Source: Burkholderiales bacterium PBB3 (GTDB lineage: Bacteria > Pseudomonadota > Gammaproteobacteria > Burkholderiales > Burkholderiaceae_C). Taken from it: a stretch of DNA of 64,000 bases. Made by a program: the position numbers and the translations under genes. Shown piece after piece: positions 46,234 to 55,640 of the stretch. Every line of letters starts with the position of its first letter. Positions within the stretch are counted from its first letter, which is position 1. The notes under the pieces are model-generated. The model was not told the DNA's origin. It saw nothing but the letters and a program-made list of their open reading frames with translations, and did no database searches. Where the stretch lies: positions 39,204-103,203 of the forward strand of contig NKIK01000014.1 in the NCBI GenBank assembly GCA_002256115.1. The letters are read 5' to 3'.

Positions 46234-47225
46234 CCACAAGCCTGAAACAAATCGACCTGGACTGGAAGCCGCTGGCTTTGGTGCCACTGCTGGCATTGGG
46301 TGTTTTGCCCTTCGTCGGCTCGGCGTCCACCTGGCTCACACTCACCGTGGCGGGTCTGGCCATGGGCATGATCATCTTCATCATTGCCTCAGGCCTGACC
46401 CTGGTGTTTGGTCTGATGGACGTGCTGAACTTTGGCCACGGTGTGTTCATCGCGCTGGGGGCCTTTGTGGCCACCTCGGTGCTGGGCGGCATGGCCGACT
46501 GGACCGGCTCAGACCAGCTCTGGCGCAACCTGGTGGCGGTGGTGCCCGCCATGGTGATCGCCATGCTGGTGGCTGGTGCCGTGGGCCTAGCCTTTGAGCG
46601 CTTCATTGTGCGGCCTGTGTACGGCCAGCATCTGAAGCAAATCCTGATCACCATGGGTGGCATGATCATTGGTGAAGAGCTGATCAAAGTGGTGTGGGGC
46701 CCAGCGCAAATTCCACTGCCACTGCCCGAGGCCATGCGTGGCTCCTTGTTTGTGGGTGATGCGGCCATTGAGAAATACCGGGTGATGGCCGTAGTGGTCG
46801 GACTGCTGGTGTTTGCCACATTGGCCTGGGTGCTGGGCCGCACCAAGATTGGTTTGCTGATACGCGCCGGTGTGCAAGACCGCGAGATGGTGGAAGCCCT
46901 GGGTTACCGTATCAAACGCCTTTTCATCGGCGTGTTTGCGGTGGGCAGTGCCCTGGCCGGTTTGGGCGGTGTGATGTGGGGCCTGTACCAGCAGTCCGTC
47001 GTTCCACAAATGGGCGCTCAGGTCAACATCCTTATTTTCATCGTCATCATCATCGGCGGCCTGGGCTCTACGGGTGGTGCGCTGATCGGCGCACTGCTGG
47101 TCGGCTTGATGGCCAACTACACCGGCTTCTTAGCGCCCAAGGTGGCCTTGTTTTCCAACATTGCGCTGATGGTCGGCATCTTGCTATGGCGACCACAAGG
47201 CGTGTACCCGGTTGCGAACCGCTGA
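46230..47225 (+). CDS. livH: ABC transporter permease, LivH type
   Basis: A 331-residue permease with about eight membrane segments. LivH features are GMIIFIIASGLTLVFGLMDVLNFGHGVFIALGAF near residues 45-78, LGRTKIGLLIRAGVQDREMVEALG (the EAA-like coupling loop) and VIIIGGLGSTGGALIGALLVG. Slightly longer than the usual ~300 residues through an N-terminal extension of about 35. It pairs with LivM in the inner membrane. Confidence 0.93.
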   Translation: MTTSLKQIDLDWKPLALVPLLALGVLPFVGSASTWLTLTVAGLAMGMIIFIIASGLTLVFGLMDVLNFGHGVFIALGAFVATSVLGGMADWTGSDQLWRNLVAVVPAMVIAMLVAGAVGLAFERFIVRPVYGQHLKQILITMGGMIIGEELIKVVWGPAQIPLPLPEAMRGSLFVGDAAIEKYRVMAVVVGLLVFATLAWVLGRTKIGLLIRAGVQDREMVEALGYRIKRLFIGVFAVGSALAGLGGVMWGLYQQSVVPQMGAQVNILIFIVIIIGGLGSTGGALIGALLVGLMANYTGFLAPKVALFSNIALMVGILLWRPQGVYPVANR

Positions 47226-47241
47226 ACAGGAAAGGCCCACT

Positions 47242-48309
47242 ATGTTCAAACGAATTCTCTCTAACGATTTGCCGCGCAGCCGCTGGCTGGCTGCCCTATT
47301 GGTGGTGCTGGTGTTGGGCTTGGCGCTCACACCTTTCTTGTTTCCGGGCGTGAAAGCCTTGAATGTGGCGGCCAAGGTGCTGGTCTTCATCGTGTTGGTC
47401 GCCAGCTTTGATTTGCTGTTGGGCTACACAGGCATCGTCAGTTTTGCGCACACCATGTTTTTCGGTATTGGTGCCTACGGCATTGCGGTGGCCACTACGC
47501 GCCTGGGGCCAACCTGGGAAGCGCTGGCAGCGGGTGTACTCGGATCGCTGGCCTTATCCTTTGTACTGGCCTTTGTGGTGGGGCTGTTTTCACTGCGGGT
47601 GCGTGCCATCTTCTTCGCGATGATTACCTTGGCGGTGGCTTCCGCGTTTTTGACGTTGGCGTCGCAGTTGCATGAAATCACCGGTGGTGAAGACGGCCTG
47701 ACTTTCAAGGTGCCCGAAATTTTGTCACCCAGTTATGAGTTCAGTGAGACGCCTTTCTTGGGTGTTTCTCTAGATGGCCGCTTGCTGTGTTTCTATCTGT
47801 TGTTTGTCACTGCAGTGGTGTTGTTTCTGGCGCTGCTGCGCATCGTCAACTCTCCATTTGGCCGCGTGCTGCAGGCGATTCGTGAGAACGAATTTCGCGC
47901 TGAGGCCATTGGCTACCGTGTTGTGGTTTACCGCACGACCTCGGCCATTTTGTCGGCCTTGTTCGCGTGCATGGCGGGGGCCATGTTGGCCATCTGGCTG
48001 CGCTACAACGGGCCGGATACCTCGCTGTCTTTTGAAATCATGATGGATGTGCTGTTGATTGTGGTTATTGGCGGTATGGGCACGCTGTATGGCGCGGTCA
48101 TTGGTGCGACCTTGTTTTTGATTGCACAAAGCTACTTGCAAGACTTGCTCCGCCTGGGCAGTGAAGCGGTGGTGAGCCTGCCCTGGTTGTCGGCCTTGCT
48201 ATCGCCAGACCGCTGGCTGTTGTGGCTGGGCGTGTTGTTTGTTTTATCCGTCTACTACTTTCCCGCTGGGGTGGTAGGGCGACTTCGCTTAGCCAGCCTG
48301 AAGAACTGA
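47242..48309 (+). CDS. livM: ABC transporter permease, LivM type
   Basis: A 355-residue permease with about nine membrane segments and the LivM motifs SFDLLLGYTGIVSFAHTMFF, RIVNSPFGRVLQAIRENEFR and GGMGTLYGAVIGATLF. The ATG at 47242 has AGGAAAGG upstream and is preferred to a GTG ten codons earlier that overlaps livH. It is followed after 7 nt by the second binding-protein gene. Confidence 0.93.
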   Translation: MFKRILSNDLPRSRWLAALLVVLVLGLALTPFLFPGVKALNVAAKVLVFIVLVASFDLLLGYTGIVSFAHTMFFGIGAYGIAVATTRLGPTWEALAAGVLGSLALSFVLAFVVGLFSLRVRAIFFAMITLAVASAFLTLASQLHEITGGEDGLTFKVPEILSPSYEFSETPFLGVSLDGRLLCFYLLFVTAVVLFLALLRIVNSPFGRVLQAIRENEFRAEAIGYRVVVYRTTSAILSALFACMAGAMLAIWLRYNGPDTSLSFEIMMDVLLIVVIGGMGTLYGAVIGATLFLIAQSYLQDLLRLGSEAVVSLPWLSALLSPDRWLLWLGVLFVLSVYYFPAGVVGRLRLASLKN

Positions 48310-48316
48310 AATCACC

Positions 48317-49477
48317 ATGACTACAACTACATTGCGCACCGCCCTGAAGGGCATCTTGAGGCTAGTGGCTGCCGGAGCGGTCGCTTTGGGCTGTGGCAGC
48401 CAACTGTGTTGGGCCGCGGACATCACGATTGTGCAAGTCGCGCCGCTCACCGGTGTCTTGGCCAGCACGGGCCAGCAAATGGTGCTGGGTGGAAAGATTT
48501 ACTTTGACTACATCAATGCCACTGGCGGTATTCACGGTGCCAAGATCAAGCATGAGGTGCTGGATGACGGCTACAAAGTGGAAGAAACAGTGCGTCTGAC
48601 CAAAGAGGCTTTGTACCGGCCCGAGGTCATTGCCCTGTTTGGTTTTGCTGGCACTGCGAATGTGGGCAAGTTGCTGGCAGATGGAATTCTGGACGTTGGT
48701 GGTGCACCGCTGGTGGCACCGTATACAGGTGGTGAAGTGCTGCGCAGCCCATTCAACCCCTACATCTTCCATGTGCGTGCGGGCTATGCCGATGAGACCG
48801 AGCACATCGTCAAGCAAGTCGCTACGTTGGGGATGTCGCGCATCGCCGTGATGTACCAAAACGATGCTTTCGGCAAGGCCGGGTTAGCGGGTGTGGAAGC
48901 GGCAGTGGCCAAGCGCAAGATGAAGCTGGTCGTGGCGGCCCCCTATGAGCGCAATACGGATGAGGTCGGGGATGCGGTGCGGCAGATCAAAGACTCTGAC
49001 GCCCAAGCGGTGATCATGATTTCGGTCAACCGATCCACTGCAGCCTTTGCGTCGCAGTACCGCGATGCGGGCGGGGGCGGCCAGCTCTACAACATCTCGG
49101 TGGTCAACCCCGATGAGTTGGTCAAACTCGCCGGACTGAAAGCTGTGCACGGCCTGGGTATTTCACAAGTGGTGCCGTATCCGTATATGGCCAACAAACC
49201 AGTCGTGCGCGAGTACCAGAAGCTTTTGGCCCAGTATGGCGCAGGGCAGGCCATCAACTACACCAGCTTTGAAGAATTCTTGGGTGCCAAGGTTCTGGTG
49301 GAAGGCCTGCGCCGTGCTGGGCCGAATCCCACCCGTGCCCGCCTCGTCAAGGCGCTAGACAGCATGGGCAATTTTGACCTGGGTGGTTCCATGGTGGGCT
49401 ACTCGGCCAACAACCGGATTGGCTCCCGCTATGTCGAAGTGACTGTCATTGGCGGCTCCGGCAAGCTGATGCGATAA
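48317..49477 (+). CDS. Liv-type substrate-binding protein (second of two)
   Basis: A 386-residue periplasmic binding protein with a long signal peptide (cleavage near CWA-ADI). Family features are VQVAPLTGVLASTGQQMVLG, the GFAGTANVGKLL segment, VMYQNDAFGKAGLAGVEAAV and EEFLGAKVLVEGLRRAG. It differs clearly from the first binding protein, so the shared permease may serve two ligands. It ends 19 nt before the hydrolase gene and is in the same transcription unit. Confidence 0.9.
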   Translation: MTTTTLRTALKGILRLVAAGAVALGCGSQLCWAADITIVQVAPLTGVLASTGQQMVLGGKIYFDYINATGGIHGAKIKHEVLDDGYKVEETVRLTKEALYRPEVIALFGFAGTANVGKLLADGILDVGGAPLVAPYTGGEVLRSPFNPYIFHVRAGYADETEHIVKQVATLGMSRIAVMYQNDAFGKAGLAGVEAAVAKRKMKLVVAAPYERNTDEVGDAVRQIKDSDAQAVIMISVNRSTAAFASQYRDAGGGGQLYNISVVNPDELVKLAGLKAVHGLGISQVVPYPYMANKPVVREYQKLLAQYGAGQAINYTSFEEFLGAKVLVEGLRRAGPNPTRARLVKALDSMGNFDLGGSMVGYSANNRIGSRYVEVTVIGGSGKLMR

Positions 49478-49496
49478 GCCTGGCTAAGGAAGTCGC

Positions 49497-50366
49497 ATGT
49501 CCTACACATCCCGATACCTGCAGTGCGCAGGCTACGAAATTCATTACACCGAGTGGGGTGCTGCTGATGCTCCGGTGGTGGTGGCCTGGCATGGCTTGGC
49601 GCGCACGGGGCGCGACATGGACGAGTTGGCCGAACACTTGGGCACGCGTTACCGGGTCATTTGTCCAGACACCCTGGGCCGAGGCTTGAGCCAGTGGAGC
49701 CGTCAGCCCGAGCAGGAGTATTGCCTGCGTTTCTACGCGCGCATTGCGCAGGATTTATTCGATGGTTTAGGGATTGCGCAGGCCCATTGGGTGGGTACTT
49801 CCATGGGGGGCGCTATTGGTACGGTGTGCGCAGCGGGGCTGCTGGAGCCATCGCTGAAGCCCCGCATTCGCAGCTTGACCCTGAACGACAATGCGCCCGA
49901 GTTGGCCGCTTCCGCCATTGCACGTATCCGCGAATACGCAGGCAATCCCCCCGCGTTTGAAACCATGCGTGAGTTGGAGGCTTTCTTCAGGCAGGTCTAT
50001 AAGCCCTACGGTTGGCTCAGTGACCTGCAGTGGCGCAGGCTCACAGAGACATCTGCCCGCCGACTGCCTGACGGGCGTCTAACACCGCACTATGACCCAG
50101 CCATGGTGCACCAGTTCACCAGCCACCCTAACGATTATTGGATCTGGCCACACTACGACGCACTGGACTTGCCGGTACTGTGTTTGCGTGGCGCGCAATC
50201 TGATTTGGTGGAGGCCAGTACCGTGGATGCTATGTGTACCCGAGGCCCCGGCGTGCGCGATCAGTTGCGTGTGGTCGAGGTACCAGACTGTGGACACGCC
50301 CCGGCCCTGAATGTGCCAGCCCAACTGGACTTGGTTGCGGACTTCTTAATGGCCAACGATTGGTAA
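49497..50366 (+). CDS. Alpha/beta hydrolase
   Basis: A 289-residue cytoplasmic hydrolase. The oxyanion region is VVAWHGLARTGRD, the nucleophile elbow GTSMGGAIG (Ser near residue 102), and the final His sits in VPDCGHAPALN. No signal peptide. As last gene of the cluster it could cleave imported hydroxybutyrate oligomers or another ester; this is inferred from position only. It is convergent with the next gene, with an 18-nt gap. Confidence 0.88.
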   Translation: MSYTSRYLQCAGYEIHYTEWGAADAPVVVAWHGLARTGRDMDELAEHLGTRYRVICPDTLGRGLSQWSRQPEQEYCLRFYARIAQDLFDGLGIAQAHWVGTSMGGAIGTVCAAGLLEPSLKPRIRSLTLNDNAPELAASAIARIREYAGNPPAFETMRELEAFFRQVYKPYGWLSDLQWRRLTETSARRLPDGRLTPHYDPAMVHQFTSHPNDYWIWPHYDALDLPVLCLRGAQSDLVEASTVDAMCTRGPGVRDQLRVVEVPDCGHAPALNVPAQLDLVADFLMANDW

Positions 50367-50367
50367 A

Positions 50368-50397
50368 TCGTTTGGCAGCCCGCCTTACTGCAAACGA
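50368..50397. terminator. Hairpin in the convergent gap after the hydrolase
   Basis: CGTTTGGCAG pairs with CTGCAAACG with one bulge. It spans the end of the hydrolase gene region and the last codons of the opposite gene. No U-run follows, so it is a weak bidirectional terminator candidate. Confidence 0.45.
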
Positions 50398-51041
50398 CCG
50401 TACTGGGTTCCACCAATCATGATGCCGCCGTCCAGCGGTGCCAGATCAGATTGGTACTCTAAATCGCCAACTTGCAAGGGTGGCGGGGTGTAGCCATTTT
50501 TCAGAGCCGCCATAAAGGCTTGGGTTTCTTCGTCGGAAATAGGCTGGTAATCGTGCCCGCTGATCGTGGCAATTCGGCTTTGTGGTGTTTTGGCTTCCGC
50601 CGTATTCACACTGCGCGCAGCAATACGGGCGTTACTGTCGGAGTCACTGGCTCTGGGGGCGTGAATCTCAAATTGGCTCTCGGTCTCGCTTACACGCCAA
50701 TAGGTGCCATCCACCAGAATCCCAAAGCGCTTGTAGGTGTTGATGCGCATTTGCTGCTCTATCGCGGCAAAGCTGCGGACACGGTTCTCTTTATTGGTGA
50801 CAAAGGACTTGGCCACGTCGATCATGGCGATGAAGCGGTGATGCCGCTCATCGACCGGCATCACTTTGAATTTGTACATACTGCCAATGACTTCCATGGA
50901 CAGGAAGGTGTCACGGATGGACTGGTAGAGCATTTCCCGACGAAACGCCTTGCGTTCTTCCAGGTCCATGCGGCGTGTTTGCGCCAACGGGTCAATTTCC
51001 AACGTCGCTTCGGGCGTTTTTTTCTTTAAAAATGCAAACAT
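50385..51041 (-). CDS. Conserved hypothetical protein
   Basis: A protein of about 218 residues, not recognised. It begins MFAFLKKKTPEATLEIDPLA, is charged and helical in the first half (DLEERKAFRREMLYQSIRDT), and has a mixed beta region with YWRVSETESQFEIHAP. The C-terminal third seems disordered, and the protein ends in a Gly-rich GGIMIGGTQYGRL. No signal peptide or membrane segment. A TTG nine codons upstream (51068) has GAGG before it and could be the start instead. The palindrome TAGACC-TCGG-GGTCTA lies at 51073-51088 just upstream. Confidence 0.6.
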   Translation of the reverse strand: MFAFLKKKTPEATLEIDPLAQTRRMDLEERKAFRREMLYQSIRDTFLSMEVIGSMYKFKVMPVDERHHRFIAMIDVAKSFVTNKENRVRSFAAIEQQMRINTYKRFGILVDGTYWRVSETESQFEIHAPRASDSDSNARIAARSVNTAEAKTPQSRIATISGHDYQPISDEETQAFMAALKNGYTPPPLQVGDLEYQSDLAPLDGGIMIGGTQYGRLQ

Positions 51042-51131
51042 GGTGTGTTGGGCAATAGCTTTCGACAACAGCTAGACCTCGGGGTCTAAAACCACTGATA
51101 GGCCCGAGACTAACGGCAAACTTACGGTCCG

Positions 51132-52118
51132 TCAAAGTGCGGAGGCGATCTGGGTGCCCTGGCACTTGGCTTGTACGATTTCTGCAACAACTGAAACGGC
51201 GATCTCTGCCGGTGTTTTTGCACCCAAATTGAGCCCGACGGGGCCGTGCAAGCGATTTAAATCGGCCTCGGAGAGACCAAAATGGGTTCCCAGGCGCTCG
51301 CGCCGCGCTGCCTGATTGCGGCGTGAACCCAACGCTCCCACATAAAACGCATTCGATTGCAGGGCCTCTAACAGGGCCATGTCATCCAGTTTGGGGTCGT
51401 GCGTCAGCGCCAAAATGGCCGTGTGCGCGTCTGCGCGCAAGTCACGCACGGCGTCGTCTGGCATGCCGGGCACGAGTTGCACGGAAGGCAGACTGGTGAC
51501 TAGGGTTTCTACGTACTCTTCACGCGGATCACACACCAGCACCTCAAAGTCCAGCAAAAGCGCCATCTGTGCAACCGCCTGGGAGAGTTGACCCGCCCCG
51601 ATGAGAAGCAAACGCCACTGGGGGCCATAGGCACAGGTCAAAGCCTGGTCGTCGAAGACCAGGCTTTGACCACGGTGTGCCGTTGACAGTGTTATCTCAC
51701 CAGTGGACAGTGTGACCGTTCGGGCCACCAGCTCATGGTTCTGAATGCGGCTCAGTAAATCCACCAGCCAGCCGGTGTCTGTCAACTGTTCTTGCAATAG
51801 GCGCAGGGTTCCACCGCAGGGCAAGCCGAAGCGGGCTGCTTCGTCTTTGGTCACGCCGTAGGTGATCAGGGCAGGGACGCTAGCCCCGGGGGGCGGCTGT
51901 TGCGGCAGTGCGGCACGGGTCCTGGCGATCAAGTCGTCCTCCACACAGCCACCAGAGACCGACCCGCTGACCATGCCGTCACCACGCAGTGCCAGCATGG
52001 CACCGGCAGGGCGCGGGGCGCTGCCCCAGGTCTCGATGACGGTGATCAAAGTCACCGCGTAACCGCTTTGCCGCCATTGCAGTGCATCTTTTAAAACACG
52101 CAGGTCCAAACTTTGCAT
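51132..52118 (-). CDS. xdhC: XdhC/CoxI family molybdenum-enzyme maturation protein
   Basis: A 328-residue protein. The XdhC N-terminal domain has VIETWGSAPRPAGAMLAL and the conserved Cys in SGGCVEDDL. The C-terminal half is a Rossmann fold (LLLIGAGQLSQAVAQMAL, ALTHDPKLDDMALLEAL, YVGALGSRRNQ). XdhC proteins bind molybdenum cofactor, help its sulfuration and insert it into xanthine-dehydrogenase-type enzymes. It follows the TetR gene by 8 nt in the iorAB operon, its likely client. Confidence 0.93.
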   Translation of the reverse strand: MQSLDLRVLKDALQWRQSGYAVTLITVIETWGSAPRPAGAMLALRGDGMVSGSVSGGCVEDDLIARTRAALPQQPPPGASVPALITYGVTKDEAARFGLPCGGTLRLLQEQLTDTGWLVDLLSRIQNHELVARTVTLSTGEITLSTAHRGQSLVFDDQALTCAYGPQWRLLLIGAGQLSQAVAQMALLLDFEVLVCDPREEYVETLVTSLPSVQLVPGMPDDAVRDLRADAHTAILALTHDPKLDDMALLEALQSNAFYVGALGSRRNQAARRERLGTHFGLSEADLNRLHGPVGLNLGAKTPAEIAVSVVAEIVQAKCQGTQIASAL

Positions 52119-52126
52119 AGAAACAA

Positions 52127-52840
52127 TCAGGGCGTTGGGGAGGGCGCTGCCAGGGTACCGCGCAGCAGCGCGCTCAGGGTCATGGCTAAAAATGGCTCGA
52201 AGGACACCACCATGCCGTGCAAACGTGCGTCTTCCTGCAAAACCTGGGCAATCACCGGTGGCGGAGAGGCCAGTTGCGTCACGCTGATCACCAGCGCGTG
52301 TATTTGCAAAACGAACACCGCAGCCTGCGCTGGATTGAGCCCGCCAATGTGGTCGACCAAACTGGCGCTCAAGCGCTCCACCAGGTCGTGCAAGAAGCCT
52401 TTGAAAGCGCGTGCCGACTCCAAATCCAGCTGCGGTTCGATGACCGTATGCAACAGCACCAGTAGCCGACCCAACACCGGCCGATGCGCCAATGTGCGGG
52501 CGATGACGGCGGGGGCTGGCTCCGCGTTAACACCCTGGGCGTTCACCTGCAACGCGCCGTGCAAGCCGCTGGCCCATTCATCCAGCTCCACTTGCAGCAG
52601 TTCCAAAAAAACAGCCTCTTTGCAGCTGAAATACAAGTAGGCCGTGCCTTTCGCGACGCCCGCCCTTTGCGCCATTTTGGCGATGGTGACGCCTTCAAAG
52701 TCTGACTGCGCAAACAGGTCTGCGGCGGCGCTGAGCAGGTGGCCACGCCGCAGGTCTTTGTCCTCCAGCGAGCGGGCCCGCTGCCGCCCCAGCCGGGCGG
52801 GCTTGGGCAGGGCGGAAGCCGGGGTGTCCGATAGCAGCAT
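52127..52840 (-). CDS. TetR-family transcriptional regulator
   Basis: A 237-residue regulator with an N-terminal helix-turn-helix (HLLSAAADLFAQSDFEGVTI, AKMAQRAGVAKGTAYLYF, then CKEAVFLELL). The rest is the helical ligand domain. About 25 residues precede the DNA-binding domain. Its start overlaps the iorB stop (TGATG), so it is cotranscribed with the genes it probably controls. The two similar inverted sites at 55591-55627 are the likely operators. Confidence 0.9.
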   Translation of the reverse strand: MLLSDTPASALPKPARLGRQRARSLEDKDLRRGHLLSAAADLFAQSDFEGVTIAKMAQRAGVAKGTAYLYFSCKEAVFLELLQVELDEWASGLHGALQVNAQGVNAEPAPAVIARTLAHRPVLGRLLVLLHTVIEPQLDLESARAFKGFLHDLVERLSASLVDHIGGLNPAQAAVFVLQIHALVISVTQLASPPPVIAQVLQEDARLHGMVVSFEPFLAMTLSALLRGTLAAPSPTP

Positions 52841-55107
52841 CAGGCTACCAGGGGCAGCGAACGCAGGCGCTTTCCAGTCAGGGCGAACAAGGCGTTACCG
52901 ACGGCAGGGGCAATCGGCGGCAAGCCCGGCTCTCCCACGCCCGAGGGTGGGCGTGTGCTCGGTACGATGAAGGTTTGCACCACCGGGCTCTGTGCCAACT
53001 GCACCATGGGGTAGGTGGGGAAGTTGGTCTGTTGCACTACGCCGTCTTTGATATTGATCTTGCCGTAGAGTGCCGCCGTGAGTCCGAAGACCACAGCACT
53101 TTCCATTTGTTGGGCCACCGTGTCCGGGTTCACCACCGTGCCGCAGTCAATGGCGCAGAACACTTGGTGTACGCGGGGCACGCCGTCTTTGAGCGAGACT
53201 TCGGCCACCTGGGCCACGATGGAGCCGAACGACTCGTGCAGCGCTACGCCATGGGCATGGCCCTCGGGTAGTTTGCTGCCCCAGCCCGCTTTGCTGGTGG
53301 CCAACTGTAGTACCGCGAGGTAACGTGGTGCGTCGGCCAACAGCGTCGTACGGAATGCCACCGGGTCTTTGCCAGACGCGGCTGCCAATTCATCGATAAA
53401 GCTTTCCGAGAAGAACGCATTGTGCGAGTGGCCTACCGAGCGCCAAAACCCGACCGGAACTCCCATGCGGGTCGCCACATGGGTCATCTGCTGGTTGGCA
53501 AAACCGTAGGGCAAGTCAAACAGCCCCTCTGCTGTGGTTTTATCGGGCGTATCAAAAGGTCCGGCCAGTGCTGGCAAGCCGCGCTCCATCCAGCGCGGGG
53601 TGATGGCGTCGCCAGCCGATTGAATGCGCAGGCTTTGGAATGCGCCGTCGGCATCGACGGCAGCGTGCAGACTGGCCACATGCATGGGGCGGTAGAAATC
53701 ATGGGTCATGTCTTCTTCGCGGCTCCAGAGCAATTGCACCGGGCGCGGACTGGTGGCCATGGCGACACGTACCGCTTGCGCGACGGAGTCCACCTCCAGG
53801 CGCCGACCAAATCCACCCCCCAACAGGGTGACGTGCAAGGTGACCTTGTCTACATCCACCCCGGCTACTTTGGCCGCCACTTCCCGGGCCATTTCTGGCA
53901 CTTGGGTGGGAGCCCATACCTCTACTTTGCCGTCTTTGACCTGGGCCGTGCAGTTCATAGGCTCCATGGTGGCGTGGGCCAGGTAGGGCGCGTGGTACAC
54001 AGCCTCAATCACCTTCTTGGCGGACGCTTCGGCTTTGGCCGCATCGCCCTTGGTATAGAAGGCTGTGCCTTTGTCGGTCTTGATATGGGCCAGCAATTCG
54101 GCATCAATGCGCTGGCTGTCCAAGGCCCCAGCCGCGCGTTGGTCCCATTGCACCTCTACTGCCTGTGCCGCTTGCTTGGCGTGCCAGGTCGTCTTGCCAA
54201 CGACAGCAAAGCCAGCCGTAGAACCTGCTACAGAGTCGAGGCTGACCAAGCGTTCCACGCCAGGCATGGCCAGTGCGACTTTGGACTCCAAAGACTTGAC
54301 CGTGCCGCCCAGCATGGGCGACATGCGCACACTGGCAAACAGCAGGCCGGGCTGGCGTACATCAATGCCGAAACGCGCCGTGCCATTGGTCTTGGCTGGA
54401 ATGTCCGAACGCTGGGCGGGTTTGCCGATCAGGGTCCATTCCTTGCGGTCTTTCAGGGTGACGGACTTGGGTGTCGTGCCCGCAGCGGCCTTGGCAAACT
54501 CACCGTAATGCGCTGTTTTGCCTGACTTATGGCTCAGCTTGCCGGCCATGGCGACGACTTCAGCAGCTGGCACGCCCCACTGGGCAGCTGCGGCTTCTAC
54601 CAGGCTGGCCTTGGCTGTAGCGGCGGCTTCACGCAAGGGGTTCCAGGCGTCGGCCACGCTGGACGATCCGCCCGTGACGATGACGCCCAGCTCACGTGCA
54701 ATTTTGCCCACCATCCACTCACCGGTGCGCACCAGCGCGGGTTTGTTTCCACCCTCGGATTCCAGCGGGTGAAAGGGCAGGCTGCCCACAAACATGGCGA
54801 CGTTGCCATAAATTTTGCTGGGGCCAGCTTGTTCCAGCTTCACGCGGGACAGCGGCACATTCATTTCTTCGGCCACCAACATTGCCAGGGCGGTATGAAT
54901 ACCCTGGCCCATCTCGCTGCGCGGCATGGCCAAAATCACGCCACCGTCTGCGGTTACTTTGATCCAGCCGTTCAAGGCGACATCGCCCTCAGTGGGCGGC
55001 ATGACATCCGCGCCACCCAAGCGCGAGCGGGCAGGCATCACCCCCCAGCCCACCACCAAGGCACCGGTTGCGCCCAGGGCGCTCAATATCCAGGTACGGC
55101 GCTTCAT
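52840..55107 (-). CDS. iorB: Molybdopterin-binding oxidoreductase large subunit (IorB-like)
   Basis: A 755-residue protein of the aldehyde oxidase/xanthine dehydrogenase group, closest in layout to isoquinoline 1-oxidoreductase beta subunits. It starts [20 protein letters not shown], a hydrophobic, Tat-like leader. Typical segments are [31 protein letters not shown] and [19 protein letters not shown]; the Glu of GEPG is the likely catalytic base. The ATG at 55107 overlaps the iorA stop by 4 nt and is preferred to an earlier frame extension. The substrate (an N-heterocycle or aldehyde) is unknown. Confidence 0.9.
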   Translation of the reverse strand: MKRRTWILSALGATGALVVGWGVMPARSRLGGADVMPPTEGDVALNGWIKVTADGGVILAMPRSEMGQGIHTALAMLVAEEMNVPLSRVKLEQAGPSKIYGNVAMFVGSLPFHPLESEGGNKPALVRTGEWMVGKIARELGVIVTGGSSSVADAWNPLREAAATAKASLVEAAAAQWGVPAAEVVAMAGKLSHKSGKTAHYGEFAKAAAGTTPKSVTLKDRKEWTLIGKPAQRSDIPAKTNGTARFGIDVRQPGLLFASVRMSPMLGGTVKSLESKVALAMPGVERLVSLDSVAGSTAGFAVVGKTTWHAKQAAQAVEVQWDQRAAGALDSQRIDAELLAHIKTDKGTAFYTKGDAAKAEASAKKVIEAVYHAPYLAHATMEPMNCTAQVKDGKVEVWAPTQVPEMAREVAAKVAGVDVDKVTLHVTLLGGGFGRRLEVDSVAQAVRVAMATSPRPVQLLWSREEDMTHDFYRPMHVASLHAAVDADGAFQSLRIQSAGDAITPRWMERGLPALAGPFDTPDKTTAEGLFDLPYGFANQQMTHVATRMGVPVGFWRSVGHSHNAFFSESFIDELAAASGKDPVAFRTTLLADAPRYLAVLQLATSKAGWGSKLPEGHAHGVALHESFGSIVAQVAEVSLKDGVPRVHQVFCAIDCGTVVNPDTVAQQMESAVVFGLTAALYGKINIKDGVVQQTNFPTYPMVQLAQSPVVQTFIVPSTRPPSGVGEPGLPPIAPAVGNALFALTGKRLRSLPLVA

Positions 55108-55571
55108 GCTGGGGCTCCTGTTGTGGTGGTGCCTGCGGCACGGTGAATCGCGGCACGCACACGTTGGTAGGTACCGCAGCGGCAAATATTGGTCATCGCC
55201 TCGTCAATATCGGCATCGGCCGGCTTGGGTTTGCGCTCCAGCAGTGCGGTGGCAGCCATCAACATGCCGCTTTGGCAGTAACCGCACTGCGGCACTTGCT
55301 CGGTAATCCAGGCGGCTTGCAACACGCTGGGTTTGTCTGTGGTGCCCAGGGATTCAATCGTGCGGATTTTTTTGCCCTCTACCGCCGCCAGCGGCATGAC
55401 GCAGGAGCGCACGGCCTGGCCGTCAATATGCACGGTACAGGCACCACAAGCTGCGACACCGCAGCCAAACTTGGTTCCCGTCATATTGAGCTCATCGCGT
55501 AGCACCCACAGCAGGGGCATAGTGGGGTCGGCGTCGGTCTTGACGCTGACGCCGTTGATATTGAGGTCCAT
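55104..55571 (-). CDS. iorA: 2Fe-2S subunit of molybdenum oxidoreductase (IorA-like)
   Basis: A 155-residue iron-sulfur subunit. The plant-type 2Fe-2S cluster ligands are in [18 protein letters not shown], and a later Cys in VRSCVMPL. The second, helical cluster has CGYCQSGML and [15 protein letters not shown]. It relays electrons from the molybdenum site of the large subunit. The ATG at 55571 sits downstream of a promoter with two operator-like sites. First gene of iorA-iorB-tetR-xdhC. Confidence 0.95.
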   Translation of the reverse strand: MDLNINGVSVKTDADPTMPLLWVLRDELNMTGTKFGCGVAACGACTVHIDGQAVRSCVMPLAAVEGKKIRTIESLGTTDKPSVLQAAWITEQVPQCGYCQSGMLMAATALLERKPKPADADIDEAMTNICRCGTYQRVRAAIHRAAGTTTTGAPA

Positions 55572-55590
55572 GGGGTCTCCGTATTGTTAA

Positions 55591-55635
55591 ATGAACTGCG
55601 GTCATATAATAATTGAACACCAGTCATTTAGTCAA
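55591..55635 (-). promoter_or_regulatory. iorA promoter with two TetR-type operator sites
   Basis: On the minus strand TTGACT (55635-55630) and TATTAT (55611-55606) are separated by 18 nt, a plausible sigma70 promoter. Two related partial palindromes, ATGAACTGCGGTCAT (55591-55605) and TTGAACACCAGTCAT (55613-55627), repeat at 22-nt spacing and cover the spacer and -10. TetR binding there would block transcription of iorA, and perhaps of the divergent MocA-like gene. Confidence 0.6.
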
Positions 55636-55640
55636 ACGCC

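Noticed and set aside
53422..54525. 367-codon open frame antisense to iorB
   Set aside because: Same reason: iorB on the other strand is clearly conserved and this frame has no protein-like motifs.
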